NCBI RefSeq assembly: GCF_001708445.1
Contig: NZ_CP015637.1
Span: forward strand, 2,171,001-2,235,000
From: Pseudomonas fluorescens
Lineage (GTDB): Bacteria > Pseudomonadota > Gammaproteobacteria > Pseudomonadales > Pseudomonadaceae
Direction of reading: 5' to 3'
Length of the DNA: 64,000 bases
The notes beneath the pieces are model-generated. The model saw nothing but the letters and a program-made list of their open reading frames with translations. It was not told the origin of the DNA and ran no database searches. This document shows, one piece after another, positions 44,184 to 52,465 of the stretch. The translations under genes and the position numbers were made by a program. Position 1 is the stretch's first letter; each line of letters begins with the position of its first letter.

Positions 44184-46496
44184 TCAGCTACGTACCCGGC
44201 TTTTGTCCGGGTCGTAGAAAATCGCTGCGCTGACCCTGGCGCTGATGCGCTTCTGCAGGCCATCGACTTTGCCAATCTCCAGTTCAGTGCCGGGCTCGGC
44301 GCAGCTCACGTCGACCCGGCACAGCGCGATATTGCTGGCCAGCAGCGGTGAGCGGCAGGCACTGGTGATCACCCCGACCTGGGCCCGGCCCTGGTACACC
44401 GGGTCGCCATGCCGGGCCGTCTCGTTGCCGCTCAGGTGCAGGCCGACCAGCTTGTGGCTGGGGTGGGCGCTGCGCCGCAACAGGGCATCGCGGCCGATGA
44501 AGTCATCGGTCTTGCTCTTGAGCGGTACGCTGAAACCGATGCCCGCCTCGAACGGGTCGGTCTGGTCGCTGAACTCGTAGCCGGCAAAGATCAGCCCGGC
44601 TTCGATGCGCAGCAGGTCCAGGGCCTCCAGGCCCAGCGGGACCAGGCCCAAGGGTTGGCCGAGTTGCCAGATGCGGTCCCACACCCGTTCGGCGTCTTCG
44701 GGCTGGCACCACACCTCAAAGCCCAGCTCGCCGGTGTAGCCGGTGCGCGAAATCATCAACGGGCAGCCGTCGAAACCGTCCAGCCGGCCGACCAGGAAGC
44801 GGAACCAGCCGAGGGTTTCCAGGCTCGGCTGGGTGGGCGGGGTCCAGACCATCTGCTTGAGCAGTTCGCGACTCAGGGGCCCTTGCACCGCCAGGTTGTG
44901 GATCTGCTCGCTGGCGGACTTGACCCACACCTTCATGCCCAGTTTCTGTGCCTGCTCGCGCAACCAGACGCCGGCGTAGTCTTCGCCGCAGATCCAACGG
45001 AAGTTGTCCGGGCCCAGGCGCAGCAGGGTGCCGTCGTCGAGCATGCCGCCGTGGGCGTGGCACATCGCCGAATACACCACTTGGCCCACCGCCAGGCGCC
45101 GCACATCGCGGGTCAGGCAGTACTGCAACAGGGCTTCGGCGTCGGGGCCGATGATTTCGAATTTGCGCAGGGCGGTCAGGTCCATCACCGCCACCCGTTC
45201 GCGGCACCCGAGGTATTCCTCGGTGGCGCCGTAACCGTCGTAGCGCAGCGGCAGCCACCAGTTGCGGTAGTCGGTGAAGCTGCCGGTGAGGGCGCTGGTG
45301 CGTGAGTGAAACGCGGACTCACGGGTGAGAATCGGGTCGGCATCCGCCGTGGTTCGAGTGCTCATGGCGATGGAAAAACGCTCCTTCTCGCTGTAGATGC
45401 GGACATGGATATCGGTCGGGTTCCAGCCATTGGCCGGGTCGATGTCATCCGGGCACGAGGTACTGCCACACAGCAGGTCGGTCATGGCCCGCAGCAGCAC
45501 GTAGTCACCGGGCCGCGACCAGGGCTCATCCAGGGTCATCTGCTGGTGCGCATCAATCCCCGTATTGAAGAAAAAGTTGATCGCCGGCCAACCGTTGCGG
45601 GCCTGCACGCCATAGGGCGCAAGGACCTGGCTGAGGTTGTCGCTGCAGTTGTCGTGCCCGAAATACCCATGGGTTTCGTAGTAGCGCGCCGCGCAGGCCA
45701 GGGCGAATGAATCGTGGCGCCCGACGGTGTCTTGCACCACCTCCAGCATCGGTTGCATGTGGCGGTCGAAAAACTTCGAGAACAGCCCCGGTGCCGGGTA
45801 GGCGCTGCCGTTCAGGGTGCGCGTGACGGTCTGGTCCAGATCCAGCTCCACGCCGCGATCCAGGGCACGCCGGTCGAGGGCGACGAAGTCCGAACACTGG
45901 CGGCCGGCCACATCCAGCACCTGCACGTACTGGCCCTTGGCAACGGTGTAGCTGCGGGCCGTGCCCGCGCGCAGGGTGAATTCGTCCAGCACGTCGCCCA
46001 ACGGCTCGGGCAGGTGCGGTACCAGCAGCGGCGACGGGTTGGCCCGCGTCACCCGCAGGCGCAGCTCGCTGGGCCGGTATTGCCGGTCGACGGCGGTGGC
46101 CTCGGCGGGCGCGGCGACGATCACCAGCAGCGCGTCCTGGGCGACAAACTGCCGGCTGTGGCCGGGCGGACTGTCGGTGTCCCACAGCGAGGCGGCCAGC
46201 GGCAATGCCTGGGCGTCGATGCCGCGCCGCTGGAGCGCCAGGCCGATACGCCCTGGCACACTGCACGCCGTTGACCCGCTCAGGCCCCAGCTCGCCAGGG
46301 CGCTGCGACCGCCGGCGTCGAGGGCCAGCAGTGCGCAGGGTTGCCGGCCTTCGACGTCGATCACGTGCAGACCGTCGCCAGGCTGCAAGTCCACCAGGGT
46401 CACACCGCCGGCGGCCACGCGGTAGCGCTCCAGGTTCGGCGCGCGGGCAAACAGCCCGGGCTCTCGGGGATGGGAAATACGCGGTGCATTCATCAT
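44184..46496 (-). CDS. tdm: Tdm-like TMAO demethylase (DUF1989-GcvT fusion)
   Basis: The 770-aa two-part protein has a DUF1989 domain (about residues 180-380) with the metal-ligand-type cysteines HDNCSDN and LLCGSTSCPDDID. A C-terminal folate-binding GcvT domain (about 400-770) has MISRTGYTGELGFEVW and the C-terminal GcvT barrel. This is the architecture of TMAO demethylase, which splits TMAO to dimethylamine and a C1 unit captured on THF. The first 175 residues look like a second, diverged DUF1989 copy. It starts at the stop of tmm (TGATG), which supports the substrate assignment. Confidence 0.8.
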   Translation of the reverse strand: MMNAPRISHPREPGLFARAPNLERYRVAAGGVTLVDLQPGDGLHVIDVEGRQPCALLALDAGGRSALASWGLSGSTACSVPGRIGLALQRRGIDAQALPLAASLWDTDSPPGHSRQFVAQDALLVIVAAPAEATAVDRQYRPSELRLRVTRANPSPLLVPHLPEPLGDVLDEFTLRAGTARSYTVAKGQYVQVLDVAGRQCSDFVALDRRALDRGVELDLDQTVTRTLNGSAYPAPGLFSKFFDRHMQPMLEVVQDTVGRHDSFALACAARYYETHGYFGHDNCSDNLSQVLAPYGVQARNGWPAINFFFNTGIDAHQQMTLDEPWSRPGDYVLLRAMTDLLCGSTSCPDDIDPANGWNPTDIHVRIYSEKERFSIAMSTRTTADADPILTRESAFHSRTSALTGSFTDYRNWWLPLRYDGYGATEEYLGCRERVAVMDLTALRKFEIIGPDAEALLQYCLTRDVRRLAVGQVVYSAMCHAHGGMLDDGTLLRLGPDNFRWICGEDYAGVWLREQAQKLGMKVWVKSASEQIHNLAVQGPLSRELLKQMVWTPPTQPSLETLGWFRFLVGRLDGFDGCPLMISRTGYTGELGFEVWCQPEDAERVWDRIWQLGQPLGLVPLGLEALDLLRIEAGLIFAGYEFSDQTDPFEAGIGFSVPLKSKTDDFIGRDALLRRSAHPSHKLVGLHLSGNETARHGDPVYQGRAQVGVITSACRSPLLASNIALCRVDVSCAEPGTELEIGKVDGLQKRISARVSAAIFYDPDKSRVRS

Positions 46497-47863
46497 CAGC
46501 CGACCGACTTGATGGGCGTCGCGGGCGCGCCCAGGTACGCTGCCATCGAATCATCCAGGGCCTGCAACCACGGCGTGTGGTGGGGCGGCGACTGGGTGCC
46601 GGTCATCAGCGAGCGGTAGGACTTGTCGCGATAACCCATGATGTTTTCCGCCTTGTCGTGCTTCCAGTGCAGAAAGGTTTCGTTGACCCCGGCGATGTCG
46701 AAATCCGGGTAGTCGGTGGCGTCCACCAGGTGCTGGATATAGGCGCCCTGGTATTCGAACATCTGCTGGTTGGTTTCCAGGGTCTGTTCCCGCGCGTGCC
46801 ATTGCTGGCTGTCGGCGACCATCTCGGCCTGGCTGGGCAGTGGGATGCGCCCCAGGATCACATCGCGGGCATACCAGGCCTGGGCATCGAACATGTTGAA
46901 GGAGTACCACTGGTCCTGCATGCCGAGGTAGATCAGGCGGGGGTTGGGTTCCCAGAACACGCCCTTGTAGAGGTTCATCGGCCACAGGCGGTTGTCGGTC
47001 TTGAGGCTCAGTTCATCGGGCAGGAATGGGAAGTGGTGCTTGTAGCCGGTGCACAGGATCACCGCATCGATGTGCTTGCTGCTGCCGTCGGCAAAGTACG
47101 CGCGGTTGTTTTCCAGACGCTGGAGCAGTGGTTTTTCTTCCCAGTTGTCCGGCCAGGCATAGCCCATGGGGGCGGTGCGGTAGCAACTGGTGATGCTGCG
47201 CGCGCCGTATTTGTAGCATTGCGAGCCGATATCCTCGGCCGAATAGCTGCTGCCGACAATCAGCAGGTCCTTGTCCTTGAACTCCAGGGCCTCGCGAAAA
47301 TCATGGGCATGTAGGATGCGCCCGGCGAATTGCTCAAAGCCTTCGAAGTACGGCACCTTGGGCGTGGAGAAGTGGCCGCAGGCGTTGATCACGTAGTCGA
47401 ATGCTTCGCAGGTCAAGGTGTCGGTGTTGTAGTCGTGGGCATACAGGCTGAAGCGCTGGGTCTGTTCGTCGAAGGTGACTTGGCGCACCACATGGTTGAA
47501 GCGGATGTAGTCGCGTACCCCGGCTTTCTCCACCCGGCCCTTGATGTAGTCCCACAGCACCTCGCGCGGCGGGTAGGACGCGATGGGCCGGCCGAAATGT
47601 TCTTCAAAGGTGTAGTCGGCAAATTCCAGGCATTCCTTGGGGCCGTTGGACCACAGGTAGCGGTACATGCTGCCGTGCACCGGCTCGCCGTTCTCGTCGA
47701 GGCCGGTGCGCCAGGTGTAGTTCCACATGCCGCCCCAGTCCTGCTGTTTCTCGAAGCACACCAACTCGGGGATGGCGGCACCTTTGTCGCGGGCCGACTG
47801 GAACGCGCGAAGTTGCGCCAGGCCACACGGGCCGGCGCCGATGATTGCAACACGTAGGGTCAT
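46496..47863 (-). CDS. tmm: Trimethylamine monooxygenase (flavin-containing monooxygenase)
   Basis: NADPH-dependent FMO that oxidises trimethylamine to its N-oxide. It is 455 aa, the usual length for bacterial Tmm. FAD site [12 protein letters not shown] is at residues 7-18, the FMO signature [11 protein letters not shown] follows the FEGFEQ segment, and the NADPH site is [27 protein letters not shown] and [14 protein letters not shown] are typical of Tmm rather than of other FMOs. Close linkage to tdm, the dmm-type genes and purU completes a TMA route. Confidence 0.86.
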   Translation of the reverse strand: MTLRVAIIGAGPCGLAQLRAFQSARDKGAAIPELVCFEKQQDWGGMWNYTWRTGLDENGEPVHGSMYRYLWSNGPKECLEFADYTFEEHFGRPIASYPPREVLWDYIKGRVEKAGVRDYIRFNHVVRQVTFDEQTQRFSLYAHDYNTDTLTCEAFDYVINACGHFSTPKVPYFEGFEQFAGRILHAHDFREALEFKDKDLLIVGSSYSAEDIGSQCYKYGARSITSCYRTAPMGYAWPDNWEEKPLLQRLENNRAYFADGSSKHIDAVILCTGYKHHFPFLPDELSLKTDNRLWPMNLYKGVFWEPNPRLIYLGMQDQWYSFNMFDAQAWYARDVILGRIPLPSQAEMVADSQQWHAREQTLETNQQMFEYQGAYIQHLVDATDYPDFDIAGVNETFLHWKHDKAENIMGYRDKSYRSLMTGTQSPPHHTPWLQALDDSMAAYLGAPATPIKSVG

Positions 47864-47883
47864 GAGCGTGCCTCCTGAAGGTT

Positions 47884-48750
47884 TCAGCGAAAGATCACTG
47901 TCTTGTCCTGGTTGATGAACACCCGGTGTTCCAGGTGGTATTTCAGGGCCTTGGAAAGGGCCACGGTTTCGGTGTCGCGGCCGATGGCGACCAGCGAGTC
48001 GGGCAAGTGGGTATGGTCGACGCGCTGGATTTCCTGCTCGATGATCGGGCCCTCATCCAGGTCGCTGGTGACGTAGTGGGCGGTGGCGCCGATCAGCTTG
48101 ACGCCACGGTCATAGGCCTGGTGGTAGGGCTTGGCGCCCTTGAACCCTGGGAGGAACGAGTGATGGATATTGATCGCCCGCCCCGACAGGTGCTGGCACA
48201 GGCCGTCAGACAGGATCTGCATGTAGCGCGCGAGCACCACCAGGTCGGTCTGGGTGTCTTCGATGATGCGCATCAGCTCGGCTTCCTGGCTGGCCTTGGT
48301 GTCCTGGGTGATCGGCAGGTAGATGAAGCGGATGCCTTCGCGCTCGGCCATCGCCCGCAGGTCCAGGTGGTTGGAGACCACGGCGGTGATGTGCATGTCC
48401 ATCTCGCCCTTGCGGTGGCGGTAGAGCAGGTCGGTGAGGCAGTGGTCGAATTTGCTGACCATCAGCAGTACGCGGGTCGGTTGGCGTGAGCTGAACAACT
48501 GCCAGTGCATATCGAACCCGCCGGCCAGGTCGCCCAGGCCTTCGCGCAGGGCGCCGATATCGCCGCTGACGCCGGTGTTGAAGCGGAACACCGCGCGCAT
48601 GAAGAACTGCCCGGTGAACTCGTCGTCGAACTGCGCCAGCTCGCTGATGTAGCACTGCTGCCGGGCCAGGCAGGCGCTGATCGCGGCGACGATCCCGGAC
48701 GCCGCCGGGCAGGTGATCTTGAGGATGTAATGTTCGCGGGAGGCGTCCAT
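47884..48750 (-). CDS. purU: Formyltetrahydrofolate deformylase (copy 2)
   Basis: The 288-aa protein has exactly the same length as copy 1. It has an N-terminal ACT domain and the catalytic formyltransferase motifs [19 protein letters not shown] and [17 protein letters not shown]. It lies between tmm and the GcvT-like gene in the leftward amine operon. It would release formate and regenerate THF for Tdm and the GcvT-like protein. Confidence 0.94.
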   Translation of the reverse strand: MDASREHYILKITCPAASGIVAAISACLARQQCYISELAQFDDEFTGQFFMRAVFRFNTGVSGDIGALREGLGDLAGGFDMHWQLFSSRQPTRVLLMVSKFDHCLTDLLYRHRKGEMDMHITAVVSNHLDLRAMAEREGIRFIYLPITQDTKASQEAELMRIIEDTQTDLVVLARYMQILSDGLCQHLSGRAINIHHSFLPGFKGAKPYHQAYDRGVKLIGATAHYVTSDLDEGPIIEQEIQRVDHTHLPDSLVAIGRDTETVALSKALKYHLEHRVFINQDKTVIFR

Positions 48751-48780
48751 CGAAGGCTCCTGAATACAGTGAAGGAAGGC

Positions 48781-49911
48781 TCAGCCCTTGGCCGTGCGCT
48801 TGGTTTTTTGCGGGTCATCGAAGGGCAGGGCGTGGGTGCTGGCGCTGGCCTCAAGGCTGCCGCGCACCTGCACGGCAATACCGGGTTCGGAACAGGCGAC
48901 GCTCATGCGCGCGATGGCCATCGAGCGTTTGCTCAGGCGCGAATACATGCCGCAGGTGATCACGCCGACTTGCCGGTTGCCCTGCCACAAGGTGTCGCCG
49001 GCCTCGGCGGCACGCACGCCCTCAAGCAGCACGCCGGTGATCTTGAAACGCTCCTGGCCGCGCAGGCGCTGGTGTTCTTCGGCGCCCCGGAACGCGCTTT
49101 TGCCCGGCGAAACGGTGAAGTCCAGGCCCATTTCCCAGAGGGTGTCGCCGGCCTTCTGGTCGGCGAAGGGGTACATCTGCGAGTTGTCGTAGGGGAAGAA
49201 CATCAGCGAGCTTTCCACCCGCAGCCAGTCCAGGGCGGTGAAGGCGCAGGGGATGATCCCCAGGCCGGCGCCCTGTTCGAGGATGCTGTCCCACAGGAAC
49301 GGCGCGTCGGCGGCCTTGCAGAAAATCTCGTAGCCGCGCTCACCGGTGTAGCCGGTGCGGGAGATCATCACCGGGCGCTCGAACAGGCGGGTTTGCAGGT
49401 GGTGGAAGTACGCCAGTTGGCGGATGCCGGGCACGTGTTCGGCGAGGAAGTCCACCGCCAGCGGGCCTTGCAGCGACAGGTCGTGCAGGTCGTCATCGAA
49501 CAGCACCGCCACTTGCCGGCCCAGGGCCGAGCGCACCAGCATTTCATGCCCGCTGCCGGCGCCATGCACCACCATGAACGCATTGGGCCCGGTGCGGTAG
49601 ACGATGCAGTCATCGACGAATTTGCCGTCCTCGTCGAGCATCGAGGCGTACACCGATTTGCCGGGGTAGAGCTTGGCGATGTCGCGGGTGGTCGCCCACT
49701 GCAACAGGCTCTCGGCGTGGGGCCCCACGTAATGGACTTTTTTCAGCCCCGACACGTCCATCAGGCCGGCGCGGGTGCGGATCGCTTCGTGGTGGTCGGC
49801 CAGTGCACTGCTGTAGGTCCAGGCGGTGCCCATGCCGTTCCAGTCTTCAAGGTTCGAGCCAAGGGCGCGGTGCCGTTCGGCCAATGCAGAGATACGCCAG
49901 GAGTGGGTCAT
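48781..49911 (-). CDS. GcvT-like aminomethyltransferase, linked to dimethylamine oxidation
   Basis: The 376-aa folate-binding protein of the GcvT/DmdA fold contains MDVSGLKKVHYVGPHAE, the folate-pocket segment MISRTGYTGERGYEIF and the C-terminal barrel VGVITCGMYS. It is not part of a glycine cleavage cluster. It sits directly after the haem N-demethylase gene and before purU. It therefore probably captures formaldehyde from dimethylamine as methylene-THF, or is a further Dmm subunit. The role is inferred from context. Confidence 0.8.
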   Translation of the reverse strand: MTHSWRISALAERHRALGSNLEDWNGMGTAWTYSSALADHHEAIRTRAGLMDVSGLKKVHYVGPHAESLLQWATTRDIAKLYPGKSVYASMLDEDGKFVDDCIVYRTGPNAFMVVHGAGSGHEMLVRSALGRQVAVLFDDDLHDLSLQGPLAVDFLAEHVPGIRQLAYFHHLQTRLFERPVMISRTGYTGERGYEIFCKAADAPFLWDSILEQGAGLGIIPCAFTALDWLRVESSLMFFPYDNSQMYPFADQKAGDTLWEMGLDFTVSPGKSAFRGAEEHQRLRGQERFKITGVLLEGVRAAEAGDTLWQGNRQVGVITCGMYSRLSKRSMAIARMSVACSEPGIAVQVRGSLEASASTHALPFDDPQKTKRTAKG

Positions 49912-49938
49912 GTGATGCTCCTTGTCGGGAAAATGAGG

Positions 49939-50955
49939 TCACGCGAGTGGGTCAAACTGGCTCAGCCACTCGACCAGCGTGCGGCGGTAGCGGGTCATGC
50001 CCTTGTAGTCGGCGATGGGGTCGGGCAGGTCGCGCAGCACGCGGTGCAGGCGACAGCCCCAGCCGGGTTGCGTGACCAGCTCGTCCAGGCTGATCAGGTA
50101 GGTACGGATGCTGAACATCACCGCGTGGCTGCGCGGCAGGCGCGCCATCACTTGCAGCTCGACCCGCAGGTGCACCTGCTGCCCGACGTTCTGCGCGGTG
50201 ATCTGGCCGCGATCGGCGCCCCATTGATGGAACGTCTCGGGGGATGAATCCAGGCGCGGGTTGATGGTCAGGGTCCAGTTCAAGCGCCGCACGGGCTGGC
50301 CGACCTGCAGGTTGAGCAGGTACTTCAGCGCGCGGTCGAACACGCCCATCTGATGGGCCATGGGCACCGGTGCGTGCCATTGCTTGAAACTCATGCCGGC
50401 ATCGAACGCCAGCGACCAGTCGGCCGGGCTGGTGACCAGGCCGGCGTCCATGTACAGGTCGCCGTCGCGCTGGTCGAGCAGGGCGAAATCCCCCTGCACC
50501 TGACGGCCGATGTACTCCAGCGGTGCGCAGGGCAGGCTGGTGGCGTCGCCGAAGATGAAGGGCTGGTCGATGTCCAGCAGGTGGTTGCGCCAATGCCAGT
50601 GCTCGCCGTCTTGCGTCAGGCTGAACCACTGCGGGTAGTCGGCGGCCAGGTGCTGCATGAGCATCTGCAACGCATCCCAGGCCGCCACTTGCATGTGCGG
50701 CATCACCAGGTAGCGGCGCGGGTCCTGGTCCAGCACCAGGGCGCGCTCGGCCATTTCCGAGCGGTAGTGCTCGTCGATGTCGAAGGCGTGCTCATAGATC
50801 GAGCCGGGGTCGCGGGAGGTGGCCGGTTCGATATTCACCGAGTACAGGTAGCTGTCCTCGATGAAGGGAAAGGGGAAGCGCCGGATCGCCGCCGGGCTGT
50901 TGCGAAAGCTGAAATCGTCGCGATAGCTCAACACGGGGCTCGATTGCAGGGGCAT
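49939..50955 (-). CDS. Haem-dependent oxidative N-demethylase subunit (DUF3445), dimethylamine monooxygenase
   Basis: The 338-aa protein of the DUF3445/HODM family has a PAS-like fold that binds haem for oxidative N-demethylation. Conserved stretches include EDSYLYSVNIEPATSRDPGS-type residues near 30 and RLNWTLTINPRLDSSPETFH near 210. ATG 50955 follows AGGAG by eight bases; a GTG three codons earlier is too close to it. The gene follows its reductase by 11 bp and belongs to the group described as dimethylamine monooxygenase; I do not assign a subunit letter. Confidence 0.82.
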   Translation of the reverse strand: MPLQSSPVLSYRDDFSFRNSPAAIRRFPFPFIEDSYLYSVNIEPATSRDPGSIYEHAFDIDEHYRSEMAERALVLDQDPRRYLVMPHMQVAAWDALQMLMQHLAADYPQWFSLTQDGEHWHWRNHLLDIDQPFIFGDATSLPCAPLEYIGRQVQGDFALLDQRDGDLYMDAGLVTSPADWSLAFDAGMSFKQWHAPVPMAHQMGVFDRALKYLLNLQVGQPVRRLNWTLTINPRLDSSPETFHQWGADRGQITAQNVGQQVHLRVELQVMARLPRSHAVMFSIRTYLISLDELVTQPGWGCRLHRVLRDLPDPIADYKGMTRYRRTLVEWLSQFDPLA

Positions 50956-50966
50956 ATCACTCACTC

Positions 50967-51896
50967 CTAGAGGTCCAGCGAAACGCAGGGGCCGTGGCCG
51001 CGCGAGACGCAGGGCATCAGAAATTCGGCCTGCTCGGCCGGGCTGAGGAAACTGTCACGGTGTTCGATGGCGCCGCCGTTGTGCCGGGTGATGCACTGGC
51101 CGCAGACCCCGCCACGGCACAGGTTGGGCACCTGTAGTCCTGCGTGCTCCAGGGCTTCGAGCAGGCTTTGCTCGGCCTCGACCCGCAGGCGCCGGCCGCT
51201 GCGCAGCAGGTGCAGGTCGAACGGCTGGCCCGGCTGGGCACCCTTGAAGGCTTCGGAATGCACGCGCTTGGGCGACCAACCGAGGCGGGTGGCCTCAAGC
51301 TCGACCGCGTCGAGCAGAGACTGCGGGCCACAGCTGTAGACGTGGCTGCCCAGTGGCCGGTTGGCGAGGATCCGGTTCAGGTCCGGGCGCCGTTCGTAGC
51401 TGTGCAGGCGCGGGCCTAGGCGTTGTTGCAACTCGTCGAGATAGGCGTCGCTGAGGCCCGGGCGGAACAGGTAATGCAGTTCGAAGTCGGCCTGCTGCTG
51501 TTCCAGCGCGGCGATATAGGCCATGAACGGCGTGATACCGATCCCGGCAGCGATGAGGATATGCCGGCGCGCGGTGCCGTGGGGCGCGAACAGATTGGCC
51601 GGCGGCGAGAGCTGCAAGGTGTCGCCGACCCGCACCTGCCGATGCAGGTACTGCGAGCCGCCACGCGAAGCGTCTTGCAGGCGCACGGCGATGCGGTAGT
51701 GGTGCAGGTGCGCCGGGTCGCTGGTCAGCGAATAGGCGTTGCGCACCGTGCCGTCGGCCAGCGGCAGATGCACTTGCACATGGCTGCCGGGCGAGAAGCC
51801 GGGCAGGGTACCGTCGCAGGCGGTCAGGGTGAGTTCGCGCACCACCGGCGTGAGCATTCTTGCGGCGCTGACCTGAACCTTCAGGGCCGCGCTCAT
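50967..51896 (-). CDS. Phthalate dioxygenase reductase-type flavoprotein, dimethylamine monooxygenase reductase
   Basis: Electron-transfer protein of 309 aa. The FMN-binding barrel has RNAYSLTSDP near residue 60, the NAD(P)-binding domain has IAAGIGITPFMAYI, and the C-terminal plant-type [2Fe-2S] ferredoxin has CRGGVCGQC with a further cysteine near the end. It would pass electrons from NAD(P)H to the haem N-demethylase encoded 11 bp downstream. The ATG at 51896 overlaps the small-subunit gene by four bases (ATGA). Confidence 0.87.
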   Translation of the reverse strand: MSAALKVQVSAARMLTPVVRELTLTACDGTLPGFSPGSHVQVHLPLADGTVRNAYSLTSDPAHLHHYRIAVRLQDASRGGSQYLHRQVRVGDTLQLSPPANLFAPHGTARRHILIAAGIGITPFMAYIAALEQQQADFELHYLFRPGLSDAYLDELQQRLGPRLHSYERRPDLNRILANRPLGSHVYSCGPQSLLDAVELEATRLGWSPKRVHSEAFKGAQPGQPFDLHLLRSGRRLRVEAEQSLLEALEHAGLQVPNLCRGGVCGQCITRHNGGAIEHRDSFLSPAEQAEFLMPCVSRGHGPCVSLDL

Positions 51897-52339
51897 GGCT
51901 GGAACCCTGCATAGGGCTGGTCGGGGTTGTGGCACACGCCGAGGTAAGCCCCCAGGCGCCGGGAGAAATGCGTACGCACTTCAAGCCCGACGTGGCAGCC
52001 GATGCAGTTCAATGAGGGCGCTGGCCCGGCAGCCTGGGTCAGGCCACAGTGGGCGCAATACACCTGGCGTAGGCCGGGCGTGGCGCAGGTCATGCTGATC
52101 TCGTCGTCTTCCAGGCCTGCGGCGCGGGCTTGCGCATGGATACGCCAGACAAAGGCTTCATCTCCCAGCAGGTAAAGCCGGCACCCCACGGTGGCGCTGC
52201 TCAATGCCTGTTGCAGGCGGCGCGCGAAGTCGGGTTGTTCGCCGTTCAGCAGTACCGGCTGGTCCAGCGTGGCGACCACCTCCGTGCAGGCGGTCGCCGA
52301 TTGCATCACCACGATGGGGCGGCTGAGGGTGTGCGTCAT
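51893..52339 (-). CDS. dmmA: Small dimethylamine monooxygenase subunit (DmmA family)
   Basis: The 148-aa protein ends in a metal-binding knuckle with two CxxC pairs (CAHC and CIGC, about residues 95-115), probably zinc or iron. It is first in the nine-gene leftward operon and overlaps the reductase gene. Small proteins of this type precede the reductase and DUF3445 subunits in Dmm clusters. The name relies on my memory of the family and on context, and the role in the complex is not known to me. A paired operator lies 27 bp upstream. Confidence 0.65.
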   Translation of the reverse strand: MTHTLSRPIVVMQSATACTEVVATLDQPVLLNGEQPDFARRLQQALSSATVGCRLYLLGDEAFVWRIHAQARAAGLEDDEISMTCATPGLRQVYCAHCGLTQAAGPAPSLNCIGCHVGLEVRTHFSRRLGAYLGVCHNPDQPYAGFQP

Positions 52340-52365
52340 GCGGGCTCCTCCAAGGTGCGTTTTGT

Positions 52366-52398
52366 TTCCTGTTGGGAGAGATACTTTCCTATGGGGAA
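52366..52398 (+). promoter_or_regulatory. Paired 13-bp operator between the dmm-tmm-tdm operon and the sensor kinase
   Basis: TTCCTGTTGGGAG at 52366 and TTCCTATGGGGAA at 52386 are 20 bp apart. The first differs at one base from the site over the gmaS start. The pair lies 27 bp upstream of dmmA and 67 bp upstream of the divergent kinase gene, so it may control both. Confidence 0.68.
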
Positions 52399-52465
52399 AA
52401 TCTTCTCAATCTGGAAAAAGGGCTATGCCTTTGGAGATAAGCCTTGCCCCAAGGGCGTTCGGGGC

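Noticed and set aside
52340..52465. Sigma-54 promoter for the dmm-tmm-tdm operon
   Set aside because: The best GC...CC arrangement on the minus strand has 9 instead of 10 intervening bases and lacks the TTGC context.
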